The position numbers and the translations under genes were made by a program. Below the pieces are notes generated by a model, which ran no database searches, was not told where the DNA came from, and saw only the letters and a program-made list of their open reading frames with translations. A DNA stretch of 29,717 nt. Origin: CAMCYM01 sp964405405. Its GTDB lineage: Bacteria; Bacteroidota; Bacteroidia; Flavobacteriales_D; Sanyastnellaceae. Each line of letters starts with the position of its first letter. Position 1 is the stretch's first letter. Of the stretch, positions 8,309 to 15,258 are shown piece after piece. The stretch lies in assembly GCA_964405405.1 (NCBI GenBank), contig CAYONT010000027.1, forward strand, positions 1-29,717, written 5' to 3'.

Positions 8309-9087
8309 CTCCCTGTGAACTCGGGTTTGCGCTTGGCGATGAAGGCCTGGGTCCCTTCGCGGAAATCTTCGGTGTCGAAGCTCGCGCCGAAGCAGGCAAT
8401 CTCCGCTTCAAAACCGTCGACGCCCTCGGTGTATCCGGCCAGGACGGCCTCGATGGCCGTGGCCAGAGCCACCGGAGAGTGCTTCATCATTTGTTGGGCC
8501 ATCGCAGCAGCGGCGGTCAGGAGTTGATCGGCGGGCACGACTTGGTTGACGAGGCCGCACGCGAGGGCCTCTTGTGCGTCGATGGCCCGGGCGGTCAAAA
8601 TCATCTCCAGGGCCTTGCCCTTGCCTACGATTTGGGGCAGCCGTTGGGTTCCACCGTAGCCAGGAATCAAGCCCAGGGACACTTCGGGGAGGCCCATCTT
8701 TGCCTTCTCGGAAGCGATGCGAACGTGGGCCGCCAGGGCCAGCTCCAGACCACCGCCCAAGGCGAAGCCGTTGATGGCTGCGATGACGGGCTTGGCGCTG
8801 TGCTCCACCCGATCGAACAGGATTTCTTGGCCATGGGCGGCCAACTCCCGGCCCTGTTCCACACCGAAGTCGGCGAATTCCTTGATGTCGGCACCTGCCA
8901 CGAAGGCGCGTTCTCCGGCCCCGGTCAGCACGATGGCCCGGACCTCGTCGTCGGACTGGGCGGCCTCGATGGCTTCGGAAAGCTGAGCGATGAGTGCGCC
9001 GTTGAGGGCATTGAGGGCCTCTGGTCGGGCCAGGGTGAGTGTCAGCAGCCCATTTTCTAAGTGGCTGTGAATGAATGTATTCTCCAT
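8305..9087 (-). CDS. Enoyl-CoA hydratase / crotonase family
   Basis: A 260-aa crotonase-fold enzyme of normal length, expected to hydrate 2-enoyl-CoA to 3-hydroxyacyl-CoA in fatty-acid or short-chain acyl-CoA breakdown. The oxyanion-hole segments are present (AFVAGADIKEF near 62-72 and GFALGGGLELAL near 107-118). Both catalytic glutamates are kept, in GGGLELAL and GLPEVSLG, followed by PGYGGTQRLP. The specific substrate is not readable. It is the first gene of the minus-strand convoy and overlaps dut by 4 bp. Upstream is a 79-bp divergent region with a promoter-like box and a perfect 9-bp inverted repeat. Confidence 0.92.
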   Translation of the reverse strand: MENTFIHSHLENGLLTLTLARPEALNALNGALIAQLSEAIEAAQSDDEVRAIVLTGAGERAFVAGADIKEFADFGVEQGRELAAHGQEILFDRVEHSAKPVIAAINGFALGGGLELALAAHVRIASEKAKMGLPEVSLGLIPGYGGTQRLPQIVGKGKALEMILTARAIDAQEALACGLVNQVVPADQLLTAAAAMAQQMMKHSPVALATAIEAVLAGYTEGVDGFEAEIACFGASFDTEDFREGTQAFIAKRKPEFTGR

Positions 9088-9089
9088 CT

Positions 9090-9129
9090 GGGCGGTCGGG
9101 GTGTTCTGTAGGCCAAATTACGACCGCCC
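9090..9129. promoter_or_regulatory. Perfect 9-bp inverted repeat in the divergent intergenic region
   Basis: GGGCGGTCG at 9090-9098 and its exact reverse complement CGACCGCCC at 9121-9129 are separated by 22 bp. The region lies between the divergent starts of the enoyl-CoA hydratase (9087) and the DprA-like gene (9167). A promoter-like TAATTTG (minus strand, 9114-9120) ends exactly at the right arm. The arms are about two helical turns apart (31 bp centre to centre), so either a dimeric repressor operator or an mRNA hairpin is possible. No known regulator can be named. Confidence 0.4.
9114..9120 (-). promoter_or_regulatory. Candidate -7 box for the enoyl-CoA hydratase convoy
   Basis: TAATTTG on the minus strand lies 26 nt before the ATG at 9087, close to the TAnnTTTG Bacteroidota box but one T short. 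It is enclosed by the inverted repeat listed here, so a bound protein would occlude it. No convincing -33 TTG was seen at the usual distance. Confidence 0.3.
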
Positions 9130-9153
9130 CGCCGATTGCCGCCTGCTTATTGC

Positions 9154-9161
9154 CATCTTTG
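9154..9161 (+). promoter_or_regulatory. Candidate -7 box directly before the DprA-like gene
   Basis: CATCTTTG matches TAnnTTTG at all but the first base and ends 5 nt before the ATG at 9167. If used, transcription would begin at or next to the start codon, giving a leaderless message. The same geometry is seen at the polyprenyl synthase and sensor kinase genes. Confidence 0.3.
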
Positions 9162-9166
9162 GGGGG

Positions 9167-9811
9167 ATGGAATGCAGGGATTGGGTGCTTTTTTGTCAGG
9201 GGCTGTCGGACCGGGCGCAAGCGGCGTTGCCGCCGGCGGTGTTTTTGGAGGGGCGGACGGGGTTGTTGGGGGCGGGGTTGCGGGTCGGGGTGGTGGGGTC
9301 GCGGGCGGCGACGCCGGCGGGGCTGGGCCGCGCACGGGGGTTCGCAGAGGCGGTGGTGGCCCGGGGGGGTGTGGTGGTGAGCGGGTTGGCAGAGGGGGTC
9401 GATGGGGCGGCCCACCGGGCGGCCCTGGAGGCCGGGGGGGATACGATGGCGGTGCTGGGCACCCCGTTGGACCGTTGTTCCCCGGCCCAGCACCGTTCGC
9501 TTCAGGCAGACATCGGCCGCAGGGGCTTGCTGGTTTCGCAGTTTACACCCGGCCTTCCGACCCGTCCGTACCACTTCCTGCAACGAAACCTCACCTTGGC
9601 CCTCCTCTCCCACGGCGTATTTGTCGCGGAGGCCGGGGACGGCTCCGGCTCCCAGAGGATGGCCCAAATCGCCCTCGATTGGGCGGTCCCTCTCGCCTTC
9701 TCGGCCGAATGGCTCGAAGCAACGCGGGTGGTTTGGCCGCAGCCGATGTTGTTGCAGGGAGCCTCGTCCGTTCCCCGATCCCAGTGGGGAGATTGGCTCA
9801 ACAGCCTCTGA
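9167..9811 (+). CDS. Short DprA/Smf-like Rossmann-fold protein
   Basis: A 214-aa protein carrying the core of the DprA/Smf family: VGVVGSRAATPAG near 40-52, VVSGLAEGVDGAAHRAAL near 70-87, DTMAVLGTPLD, LLVSQFTPG, QRNLTLALLSHGVFVAEA and GSGSQRMAQIA. Full DprA (about 360-380 aa) loads RecA on incoming single-stranded DNA during transformation. This copy lacks both the N-terminal SAM/HhH part and the C-terminal winged helix, so it may be a divergent or single-domain relative. The ATG at 9167 is preferred over the one at 9071, which would overlap the divergent gene and has no homology. The 9220-9460 part is extremely G-rich on the coding strand. It converges with the ABC gene, leaving 20 bp between stops. 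Confidence 0.72.
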   Translation: MECRDWVLFCQGLSDRAQAALPPAVFLEGRTGLLGAGLRVGVVGSRAATPAGLGRARGFAEAVVARGGVVVSGLAEGVDGAAHRAALEAGGDTMAVLGTPLDRCSPAQHRSLQADIGRRGLLVSQFTPGLPTRPYHFLQRNLTLALLSHGVFVAEAGDGSGSQRMAQIALDWAVPLAFSAEWLEATRVVWPQPMLLQGASSVPRSQWGDWLNSL

Positions 9812-9836
9812 AGCTGTCGCCCCTAAATTCTTCAGA
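9807..9836. other. Inverted repeat containing both convergent stop codons
   Basis: TCTGAAG (9807-9813) and CTTCAGA (9830-9836) form a perfect 7-bp inverted repeat with a 16-nt loop. The arms contain the TGA of the DprA-like gene and the TGA (minus strand) of the ABC gene. Symmetry at convergent 3' ends suggests a bidirectional stem-loop, but there is no T-tract, so a standard intrinsic terminator is not supported. Confidence 0.3.
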
Positions 9837-11436
9837 CCAGGGCCCGTCCCCCGGGACGGCTCGCCCAGAGTTTCCGGGTGTACTCCGATCGGGGCGACCC
9901 CACCACTTGGGCAGTGGGCCCGTCTTCTGCGATTTGGCCTGCCTGCAGCACCACCAGCCGGTCGCAGAACCGAGACACCAGCCCCAGGTCGTGGCTGATC
10001 AGGACCAGCGTCAGCCCCCGGGCGGCGGCGATTCGGTCGATCAGCGCGAGCACGGCCTGCTGCGTGGCGGTGTCCAAGGCGGCCACCGACTCGTCCAGCA
10101 CCAACAGTTGAGGATCCACCGCCAAGGCCCGGGCAATCACGATGCGCTGCCGCTGGCCGCCGCTGAAACTCCGGGGAAACCGGTCCGCATCCTCCGCGCG
10201 CAACCCCACTTCCACCAGACGCTTCCGGGCCTCCTCGCGCGCGTCGGAGGCAGGTACCCCCCGGTTGCGCAGCACCTCCGCCAGGGCCTCTCCCACCCGA
10301 ATTCGGGGATTCAGTGCCGAAAAAGGGTCCTGAAAAACCAACTGCGCCAACGCCCGAACCGACTGCATCCCCGCATCGTCTCGGGCGTCCAGCAGCTTCC
10401 CCCCGATGTGCACCGTGCCTCCGTCCACCGGCAACAACCCGATGAGCGCCCGACCCAGCGTGCTCTTGCCGCTTCCGCTCTCGCCCACCAGCCCGATGCG
10501 TTCTCCACGCCAAACCGACCAGTCGATGCCTTGCAAAGCCGTGAACTCCCGCCGGGGTTGCCAAGGCCAACGCCTCTGTCCCGACAACGGGAAACGTTTC
10601 ACCAAACCCCGCACTTCGATCCAAGGTGCTCCTTCGTGTGGTAAAGGTTGTCGTCCACTTCCGGCTCCCGCTTGGCTGGCGGCAACCAGAAGCTGGGTGT
10701 AGGGATGGCGAGGCCGCAGGAGTACTTCAGCCACGGGGCCGGATTCCACGACCTGGCCACCTTGCAGCACCACCACCTCGGTCGCAATGTCCCGAACCAC
10801 CGCCATGTCGTGGGTGATGAAGAGCAGGGCGAGGCCCCGCTGGACCTGGAGTCTTTGGAGGAGATCCAAGACCGAGCGCTGCACCGTCACATCGAGGGCC
10901 GTGGTGGGCTCATCGGCAATCAACACCTGGGGAGACCCCGCCAATGCGAGGGCAATCATCACCCTCTGCCGTTGTCCACCGCTCAGGGCGTGCGGGTATT
11001 TCTGAAAAGCAGATTCGGGGTCTGGGAGTTCCACCTCCGCCAACAATGCCAGGGCCCGTTTGTGTGCCTCCTCACGGGAAAGGCCTTGGTGCACCACCAT
11101 CGGTTCTGCGACTTGCATTCCGACCCGCATGGAGGGATTGAGGGAGGACATGGGGTCTTGGAAGACCATCGAAATCCCACGGCCCACCGGCGCATGCATT
11201 CCGCCGGACCCATCCAACCAAACTTGCCCTTCCGGCTGGATGGTAGCTCGGCCCGCATGGATCTGGGCGCCGGCGGGGAGCAAACCCATCAAGGCCAGGG
11301 CTGTCAGGCTCTTTCCCGAGCCACTTTCTCCGACCAAGGCCGTGGTCGAACCCGCCAGCACATCGAATGAAACCTCCCGAACGACGGGAGCATTTCCGAA
11401 GCCGATGGTCAGGTTGCGGACTTCCAGCCGCTCCAT
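9832..11436 (-). CDS. Dual-ATPase ABC transporter protein (peptide/nickel type, DppD-DppF fusion)
   Basis: A 534-aa protein with two complete nucleotide-binding domains in tandem. The first has Walker A GESGSGKS at 36-43, an LSGGQRQR signature and Walker B VLIADEP. The second starts near 290 and has another GESGSGKS, FSGGQRQR and LLVLDES, where the usual DEP reads DES; the catalytic Glu is kept. The C-terminal tail of each half (PRHPYTQLL and PRSEYTRKL) is typical of oligopeptide/dipeptide ATPases. Such fused ATPases power uptake or export of peptides together with two permeases and a binding protein, none of which is in this window. The start at 11436 lies 4 bp after the hppD stop, so it is probably the last gene of the hmgA-hppD operon. 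Confidence 0.9.
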   Translation of the reverse strand: MERLEVRNLTIGFGNAPVVREVSFDVLAGSTTALVGESGSGKSLTALALMGLLPAGAQIHAGRATIQPEGQVWLDGSGGMHAPVGRGISMVFQDPMSSLNPSMRVGMQVAEPMVVHQGLSREEAHKRALALLAEVELPDPESAFQKYPHALSGGQRQRVMIALALAGSPQVLIADEPTTALDVTVQRSVLDLLQRLQVQRGLALLFITHDMAVVRDIATEVVVLQGGQVVESGPVAEVLLRPRHPYTQLLVAASQAGAGSGRQPLPHEGAPWIEVRGLVKRFPLSGQRRWPWQPRREFTALQGIDWSVWRGERIGLVGESGSGKSTLGRALIGLLPVDGGTVHIGGKLLDARDDAGMQSVRALAQLVFQDPFSALNPRIRVGEALAEVLRNRGVPASDAREEARKRLVEVGLRAEDADRFPRSFSGGQRQRIVIARALAVDPQLLVLDESVAALDTATQQAVLALIDRIAAARGLTLVLISHDLGLVSRFCDRLVVLQAGQIAEDGPTAQVVGSPRSEYTRKLWASRPGGRALV

Positions 11437-11440
11437 GTGC

Positions 11441-12574
11441 TCAGAGGGTGCCGCGGTTTTCTTGCTCCCGTTCGATGGCTTCAAACAACGCCTTGAAGTT
11501 CCCTTTGCCGAACGATTTGGCCCCCTTGCGTTGGATGATTTCGAAGAACAAGGTGGGCCGGTCGACCACAGGTTTCGTGAAGAGTTGCAGGAGGTAGCCT
11601 TCCTCATCGCGGTCGATGAGGATGCCCAGTTCCTTCAATGGTGCCAGGTCCTCATCGATCTTGCCCACGCGGTCAAGCACGGTGTCGTAATACGTTCCCG
11701 GGACTTGCAGGAACTCGATGCCCCGGTTGCGCAACTCGGTCACGGTTTCCACGATGTTGTCTGTGGCCACGGCAATGTGTTGCACCCCAGCACCCTGGTA
11801 GAACTCGATGTACTCCTCGATTTGGGACTTCTTGCGTCCCTCGGCCGGTTCGTTGATGGGGAACTTGATGCGGCCATTGCCATTGCTCATCACTTTCGAC
11901 ATCAGAGCCGTGTACTCCGTGGAGATGTCCTTGTCATCGAAGCTGACCAATTGCGCAAAGCCCATGACCCGGGCGTAGAAATCCACCCAGGTGTTCATTT
12001 CGCCCCAACCGACATTGCCCACCATGTGGTCCACGAACCGAAGCCCCACTTCCGGGGCCCGGAATCCCGGGTTCCAAGCACGGAAACCCGGCATGAACGC
12101 CCCTTGGTAGCCGCTGCGCTCGATGAAGACGTGCCAGGTTTCGCCGTAGGTTTCGATGGCACTCCAGACCAGCTTGCCGTCCGCATCCTCCAAGGTCTCG
12201 GGAGCGAAGACGCTCACGGCGCCACGGGACGTCGTTTCTTCCCAGCTCCGGGTGGCGTCATCGACCCACAGGGCGATGACCTTGACCCCGTCTCCGTGTC
12301 GGTTGATGTGGTCATTGATGGGGCCATCGGGGACCAGTGGAGAGGTCAGAACCAGGGTGATTTTTCCTTGGCGCAGGACGTATGATACCCGGTCCCGAGC
12401 GCCTGTTTCTAGCCCCCGGTATGCGATCGGCTGGTAGCCCCAAGCCGACATGTAGTAGTAAGCTGATTGCTTCGCGTTGCCGCAGTACAATTCTACATAA
12501 TCCGTTCCCAACAAGGGGAGGAAGTCCTCTGCGGTGGGGACCACCTTTTCGAGTTCGAGGGGGTTCGTTGACAT
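11441..12574 (-). CDS. hppD: 4-hydroxyphenylpyruvate dioxygenase
   Basis: A 377-aa non-haem Fe(II) enzyme that turns 4-hydroxyphenylpyruvate into homogentisate, the second step of tyrosine breakdown. It has two vicinal-oxygen-chelate halves: the N-terminal one opens with GTDYVELYCGNAKQSAYYY, and the catalytic half carries the metal ligands His in VDHMVGNV, His in VQHIAVATDN and Glu in LFFEIIQRKG. The KSFGKGNFKALFEAIE tail closes the active site in this family. The start at 12574 (MSTNPLELEK) is where homology begins; an upstream in-frame ATG at 12640 would run into hmgA. The gene follows hmgA by 13 bp and is followed by the ABC gene after 4 bp. Confidence 0.96.
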   Translation of the reverse strand: MSTNPLELEKVVPTAEDFLPLLGTDYVELYCGNAKQSAYYYMSAWGYQPIAYRGLETGARDRVSYVLRQGKITLVLTSPLVPDGPINDHINRHGDGVKVIALWVDDATRSWEETTSRGAVSVFAPETLEDADGKLVWSAIETYGETWHVFIERSGYQGAFMPGFRAWNPGFRAPEVGLRFVDHMVGNVGWGEMNTWVDFYARVMGFAQLVSFDDKDISTEYTALMSKVMSNGNGRIKFPINEPAEGRKKSQIEEYIEFYQGAGVQHIAVATDNIVETVTELRNRGIEFLQVPGTYYDTVLDRVGKIDEDLAPLKELGILIDRDEEGYLLQLFTKPVVDRPTLFFEIIQRKGAKSFGKGNFKALFEAIEREQENRGTL

Positions 12575-12587
12575 GGCAATGTCGTTT

Positions 12588-13757
12588 TTAAGCCTGGGGT
12601 TCGAGCCAGGATTGTGCGTAGTCTGGGTGTTCGATTTCAAGGGCCTGGGCCGTGAGTTGCAGCGGTCGGAACGTATCGATCATGACGGCATATTCTTCGG
12701 TGCTCTTCTTTCCGATGCTCGCCTCGTAGGTGCCGGGATGCGGTCCGTGGGGGATGCCGGCCGGGTGCAACGAGATGTATCCTGGGCCGATGCCCGTGCG
12801 GCTCATGAAGTCCCCATCCACATAGTACAATACTTCGTCCGAATCGATGTTCGAGTGGTTGTATGGTGCCGGAATGGCGAGCGGATGGTAGTCATACAAT
12901 CGGGGCACGAAGCTGCAAATCACAAAGGCGTCCGTCTCGAACGTCTGGTGAACCGGGGGCGGTTGGTGCACCCGGCCTGTGATCGGTTCAAAATCATAAA
13001 TCGAGAACGCGTAAGGGAAGTGGTACCCGTCCCAGCCCACCACATCAAACGGGTGCGCCGCGTAATGATAGTCGTGCAAGAATCCCTCCTTTTGGATCCG
13101 GATTCGAAAATCCCCGCGTGCATCATGCGTTTCCAGCCGGTGAGGCGGCCGCATGTCGCGCTCGCAATACGGGCTGTGCTCCAACAATTGCCCGAAGTAA
13201 TTTCGGTAACGTTTGGGCGTGTAGACCGGCCGGTGGGAAGCGATGACCAGCAGGCGATTGGCATCGGTGGTGAAGGCCAAACGATAAATAATCCCCCGCG
13301 GAATCACCAGGTAGTCGCCCGGACGAAAATCGATCTGGCCCAGCAAGGTGTGCAAGACCCCGCTCCCCTGGTGGACGAAAATTACCTCATCGCAGTCCGC
13401 ATTTTTGAAGAAGGCATCCTCCGCCATGGACTCGGTGGGTGCGGCGAGCGACAGGGTCACGTCGGCATTGAACAACACGGGCACGCGGCTGGTGAGGTAG
13501 TCCGGGTGGGGCGCGATGCGGAAACCTTCGAGCTTTCGGCTCAACAGGTTTTGCGACACGGCCGCCACCGGCCGCACATCTTCGCTCTTCTCCACGCCCA
13601 GCACCATCGTGGGCCGGTGGTGGTGGTACAGGAGTGAGCTCATGCCGTCAAACCCGATGGTACCGAAGAGCTGTTCGTAGTACAGCTGGCCGTCCGGCTT
13701 GCGAAACTGGGTGTGGCGCTTGGGCGGGATTTGACCCAATCGGTGGTAGAAGGGCAT
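12588..13757 (-). CDS. hmgA: Homogentisate 1,2-dioxygenase
   Basis: A 389-aa cupin-fold ring-opening dioxygenase converting homogentisate to maleylacetoacetate. The sequence agrees along its whole length with the short Bacteroidota form: MPFYHRLGQIPPKRHTQFRK at the start, LFGTIGFDGMSS, YTPKRYRNYFGQLLEHSP, HPFDVVGWDGYHFPYAFSIY, FEPITGRVHQPPPVHQTFET and the metal-site region around PAPYNHSNIDSDE and HPAGIPHGPHPG. It precedes hppD by 13 bp, so steps two and three of tyrosine catabolism are encoded together, in reverse metabolic order. The later enzymes (isomerase, fumarylacetoacetase) are not in the window. The start at 13757 is preferred to the longer frame, which runs into the upstream terminator region. 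Confidence 0.96.
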   Translation of the reverse strand: MPFYHRLGQIPPKRHTQFRKPDGQLYYEQLFGTIGFDGMSSLLYHHHRPTMVLGVEKSEDVRPVAAVSQNLLSRKLEGFRIAPHPDYLTSRVPVLFNADVTLSLAAPTESMAEDAFFKNADCDEVIFVHQGSGVLHTLLGQIDFRPGDYLVIPRGIIYRLAFTTDANRLLVIASHRPVYTPKRYRNYFGQLLEHSPYCERDMRPPHRLETHDARGDFRIRIQKEGFLHDYHYAAHPFDVVGWDGYHFPYAFSIYDFEPITGRVHQPPPVHQTFETDAFVICSFVPRLYDYHPLAIPAPYNHSNIDSDEVLYYVDGDFMSRTGIGPGYISLHPAGIPHGPHPGTYEASIGKKSTEEYAVMIDTFRPLQLTAQALEIEHPDYAQSWLEPQA

Positions 13758-13778
13758 GCTGTGCAGATTTGTCCAGCA

Positions 13779-13786
13779 CGAATTTA
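13779..13786 (-). promoter_or_regulatory. Candidate -7 box for hmgA-hppD-ABC
   Basis: TAAATTCG on the minus strand, one base from TAnnTTTG, ends 21 nt before the hmgA ATG. The spacing and the TTCG ending match the boxes before yicC and dnaG. The operon start here is supported by a terminator-like hairpin just upstream. Confidence 0.35.
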
Positions 13787-13853
13787 GCGCGAGTCCCGGC
13801 ACCTTGGGGTGACATCGGGCGGGTTTGCCTACAAATCCCACGCTGCTGAGCAC

Positions 13854-13881
13854 AAAAAAGCCCGGGCGCTGGGGCTCGGGC
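13854..13881 (-). terminator. Intrinsic terminator of the glucosaminidase gene
   Basis: On the minus strand GCCCGAGC and GCCCGGGC form an 8-bp stem with one mismatch and a short loop, followed directly by six T. It lies 36 bp downstream of the glucosaminidase stop (13918) and upstream of hmgA, so it separates the two minus-strand units. Confidence 0.7.
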
Positions 13882-13917
13882 GGGGTGCTTGGTAGGAAAG
13901 GTCGTTGGCGGAAGTCG

Positions 13918-15057
13918 CTAACGCAGGTCCGGCACATCCGGTTCGTCCGGAAGCTGTGCCCCGCGCAGCCGGGCGGTCCAGTGGAGCCTTCCCCCCTCGG
14001 CCATTTGCCAGTGCAAGGACAACAGGTCGCCGGGTTTCGGTGCTTCCCCAGGCTGCAGCAAGTTGAGGGAAATCAACGATTGCAACTTTACGCCGTAGCG
14101 CTGGGCAATGTCCCGGATGGTCTCGCCAGGGGCCACGACGTGCCAGTCCGTTGCGGCGTGGTCCCGCTTGGGCTGCAGATAGATAACCTCTCCGGGCTCG
14201 ACCCGGTGGGCCAGTCCTTTTTTCCGCTCCACATCGTTGTAGCGGTAGAACTGCCAGGGCATCATGTCCAATTCATAGGCCAAATCCTCAAACGTATCGC
14301 CCGCTTTCGCCACAATGAAGAGCACCCGGTTTCTACTCAACCGAAGTTCGCGGTCGCGGCCGATGGTACCTGCTGGTCGGAAACGGTCGCTCCCGGCAAG
14401 GTTCGGTTCATCCGTCCGTTGCGTCCCCGCCCAGGCCGTTGCGTCGTGCCGCCCCATCAATTCCAATCCGCGGGCATCGAAGGTGGCCAAATCGTTGCGC
14501 TCGATGATGTCGATGAGCATCTGTGCATACGACGGGTGCGTGGCGTACCCCGCGGATTTGAGTCCATGGGCCCATCCTTTGTAATCGGTAACCTCCAATG
14601 CAAACAGCCCGGAATACCTCGGCTTCTTCAGAAAGGCACTGTGGTCCGCATAGCTGTCGGCGGGGTCATCGTAAACCCGAAAGCACTCTCCAGCCGCGTC
14701 ATCATCGTGGTAGGTCTTCCGGCCATTCCAGGTCCCATGGCACTTGATGCCGAAGTGGTTGTTGGAGGCCCGGGCGAGCTCGCTGTTCCCATTCCCGCTC
14801 TCGAGAATCCCCTGCGCCAATGTGATGCTGGCGGGGATGCCATGTTGCACCATTTCCCGCACCGCAATTTCGCCCCATTGCTGGATGTACTGCTGGGGGG
14901 TTGCGCGTTCTACGGGTGCGCTGAGCGCAGCAGGTTGTGCGACCAGAGAGACCGGGGAGGACAGAGCCAGCAACGCACAAATTCCAGCTGCGAAGACGCT
15001 CTTCCGCAAAGAAGTTGCGGAGGTGAATCCGGTGGGAATGGTGGTGCGGAAATGCAT
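13918..15057 (-). CDS. GH73 endo-beta-N-acetylglucosaminidase with two LysM domains
   Basis: A 379-aa secreted peptidoglycan hydrolase. An N-terminal signal (FAAGICALLALSSPVSLVAQ) ends near residue 41. The catalytic GH73 domain follows (about 55-205), with the catalytic Glu in GILESGNGNSELA and the family segments NNHFGIKCHG, FRVYDDPADSYADHSAFL and YKGWAHGLKSAGYATHPSY. The C-terminal half holds two LysM peptidoglycan-binding modules, about 245-292 (VAKAGDTFEDLAYELDM) and 300-345 (VVAPGETIRDIAQRYGV). This architecture is common in Bacteroidota and resembles FlgJ/AcmA-type autolysins. It probably cuts the glycan strand during growth or separation. Its upstream neighbour on the strand is the MORN lipoprotein, 201 bp away; a hairpin terminator follows. 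Confidence 0.93.
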   Translation of the reverse strand: MHFRTTIPTGFTSATSLRKSVFAAGICALLALSSPVSLVAQPAALSAPVERATPQQYIQQWGEIAVREMVQHGIPASITLAQGILESGNGNSELARASNNHFGIKCHGTWNGRKTYHDDDAAGECFRVYDDPADSYADHSAFLKKPRYSGLFALEVTDYKGWAHGLKSAGYATHPSYAQMLIDIIERNDLATFDARGLELMGRHDATAWAGTQRTDEPNLAGSDRFRPAGTIGRDRELRLSRNRVLFIVAKAGDTFEDLAYELDMMPWQFYRYNDVERKKGLAHRVEPGEVIYLQPKRDHAATDWHVVAPGETIRDIAQRYGVKLQSLISLNLLQPGEAPKPGDLLSLHWQMAEGGRLHWTARLRGAQLPDEPDVPDLR

Positions 15058-15074
15058 GGCTCAGGTCGAGTCCG

Positions 15075-15081
15075 CAAGTTA
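15075..15081 (-). promoter_or_regulatory. Weak -7-like box before the glucosaminidase gene
   Basis: TAACTTG on the minus strand ends 17 nt before the ATG at 15057. It is one T short of TAnnTTTG, like the boxes proposed before the enoyl-CoA hydratase and the Cys-rich lipoprotein. The 201-bp gap makes an independent promoter likely, but this exact site is uncertain. Confidence 0.22.
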
Positions 15082-15153
15082 GTTGCGAACGAAGGGGGTC
15101 GAAGCCTACCTCAGAAACGCAGCTGTCCACGCGGCATTGTTGAAAGCGCATGA

Positions 15154-15180
15154 TTCGCAAGCCTGTTGCGGGATTGCGAA
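15154..15180. repeat. TTCGCAA / TTGCGAA inverted repeat
   Basis: TTCGCAA at 15154-15160 and TTGCGAA at 15174-15180 are perfect 7-bp inverted arms in the 201-bp gap before the glucosaminidase gene, and a third TTGCGAA lies at 15083-15089. The arm on the glucosaminidase side is not followed by T residues on the minus strand, so it is not a terminator. It could be an operator. The rest of the gap shows nothing else I can name. Confidence 0.25.
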
Positions 15181-15258
15181 AAAGACTGCTGTTGGTAATT
15201 GCGGTTTTTTTTCACGCTTTGGCCCCCTCTCAAGCCCGCAGGGAACCCTTTCGGACCA

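Noticed and set aside
8408..10624. 738-codon minus-strand frame
   Set aside because: It runs out of frame through the ABC and enoyl-CoA hydratase genes and antisense to the DprA-like gene; the true proteins there have complete motifs.
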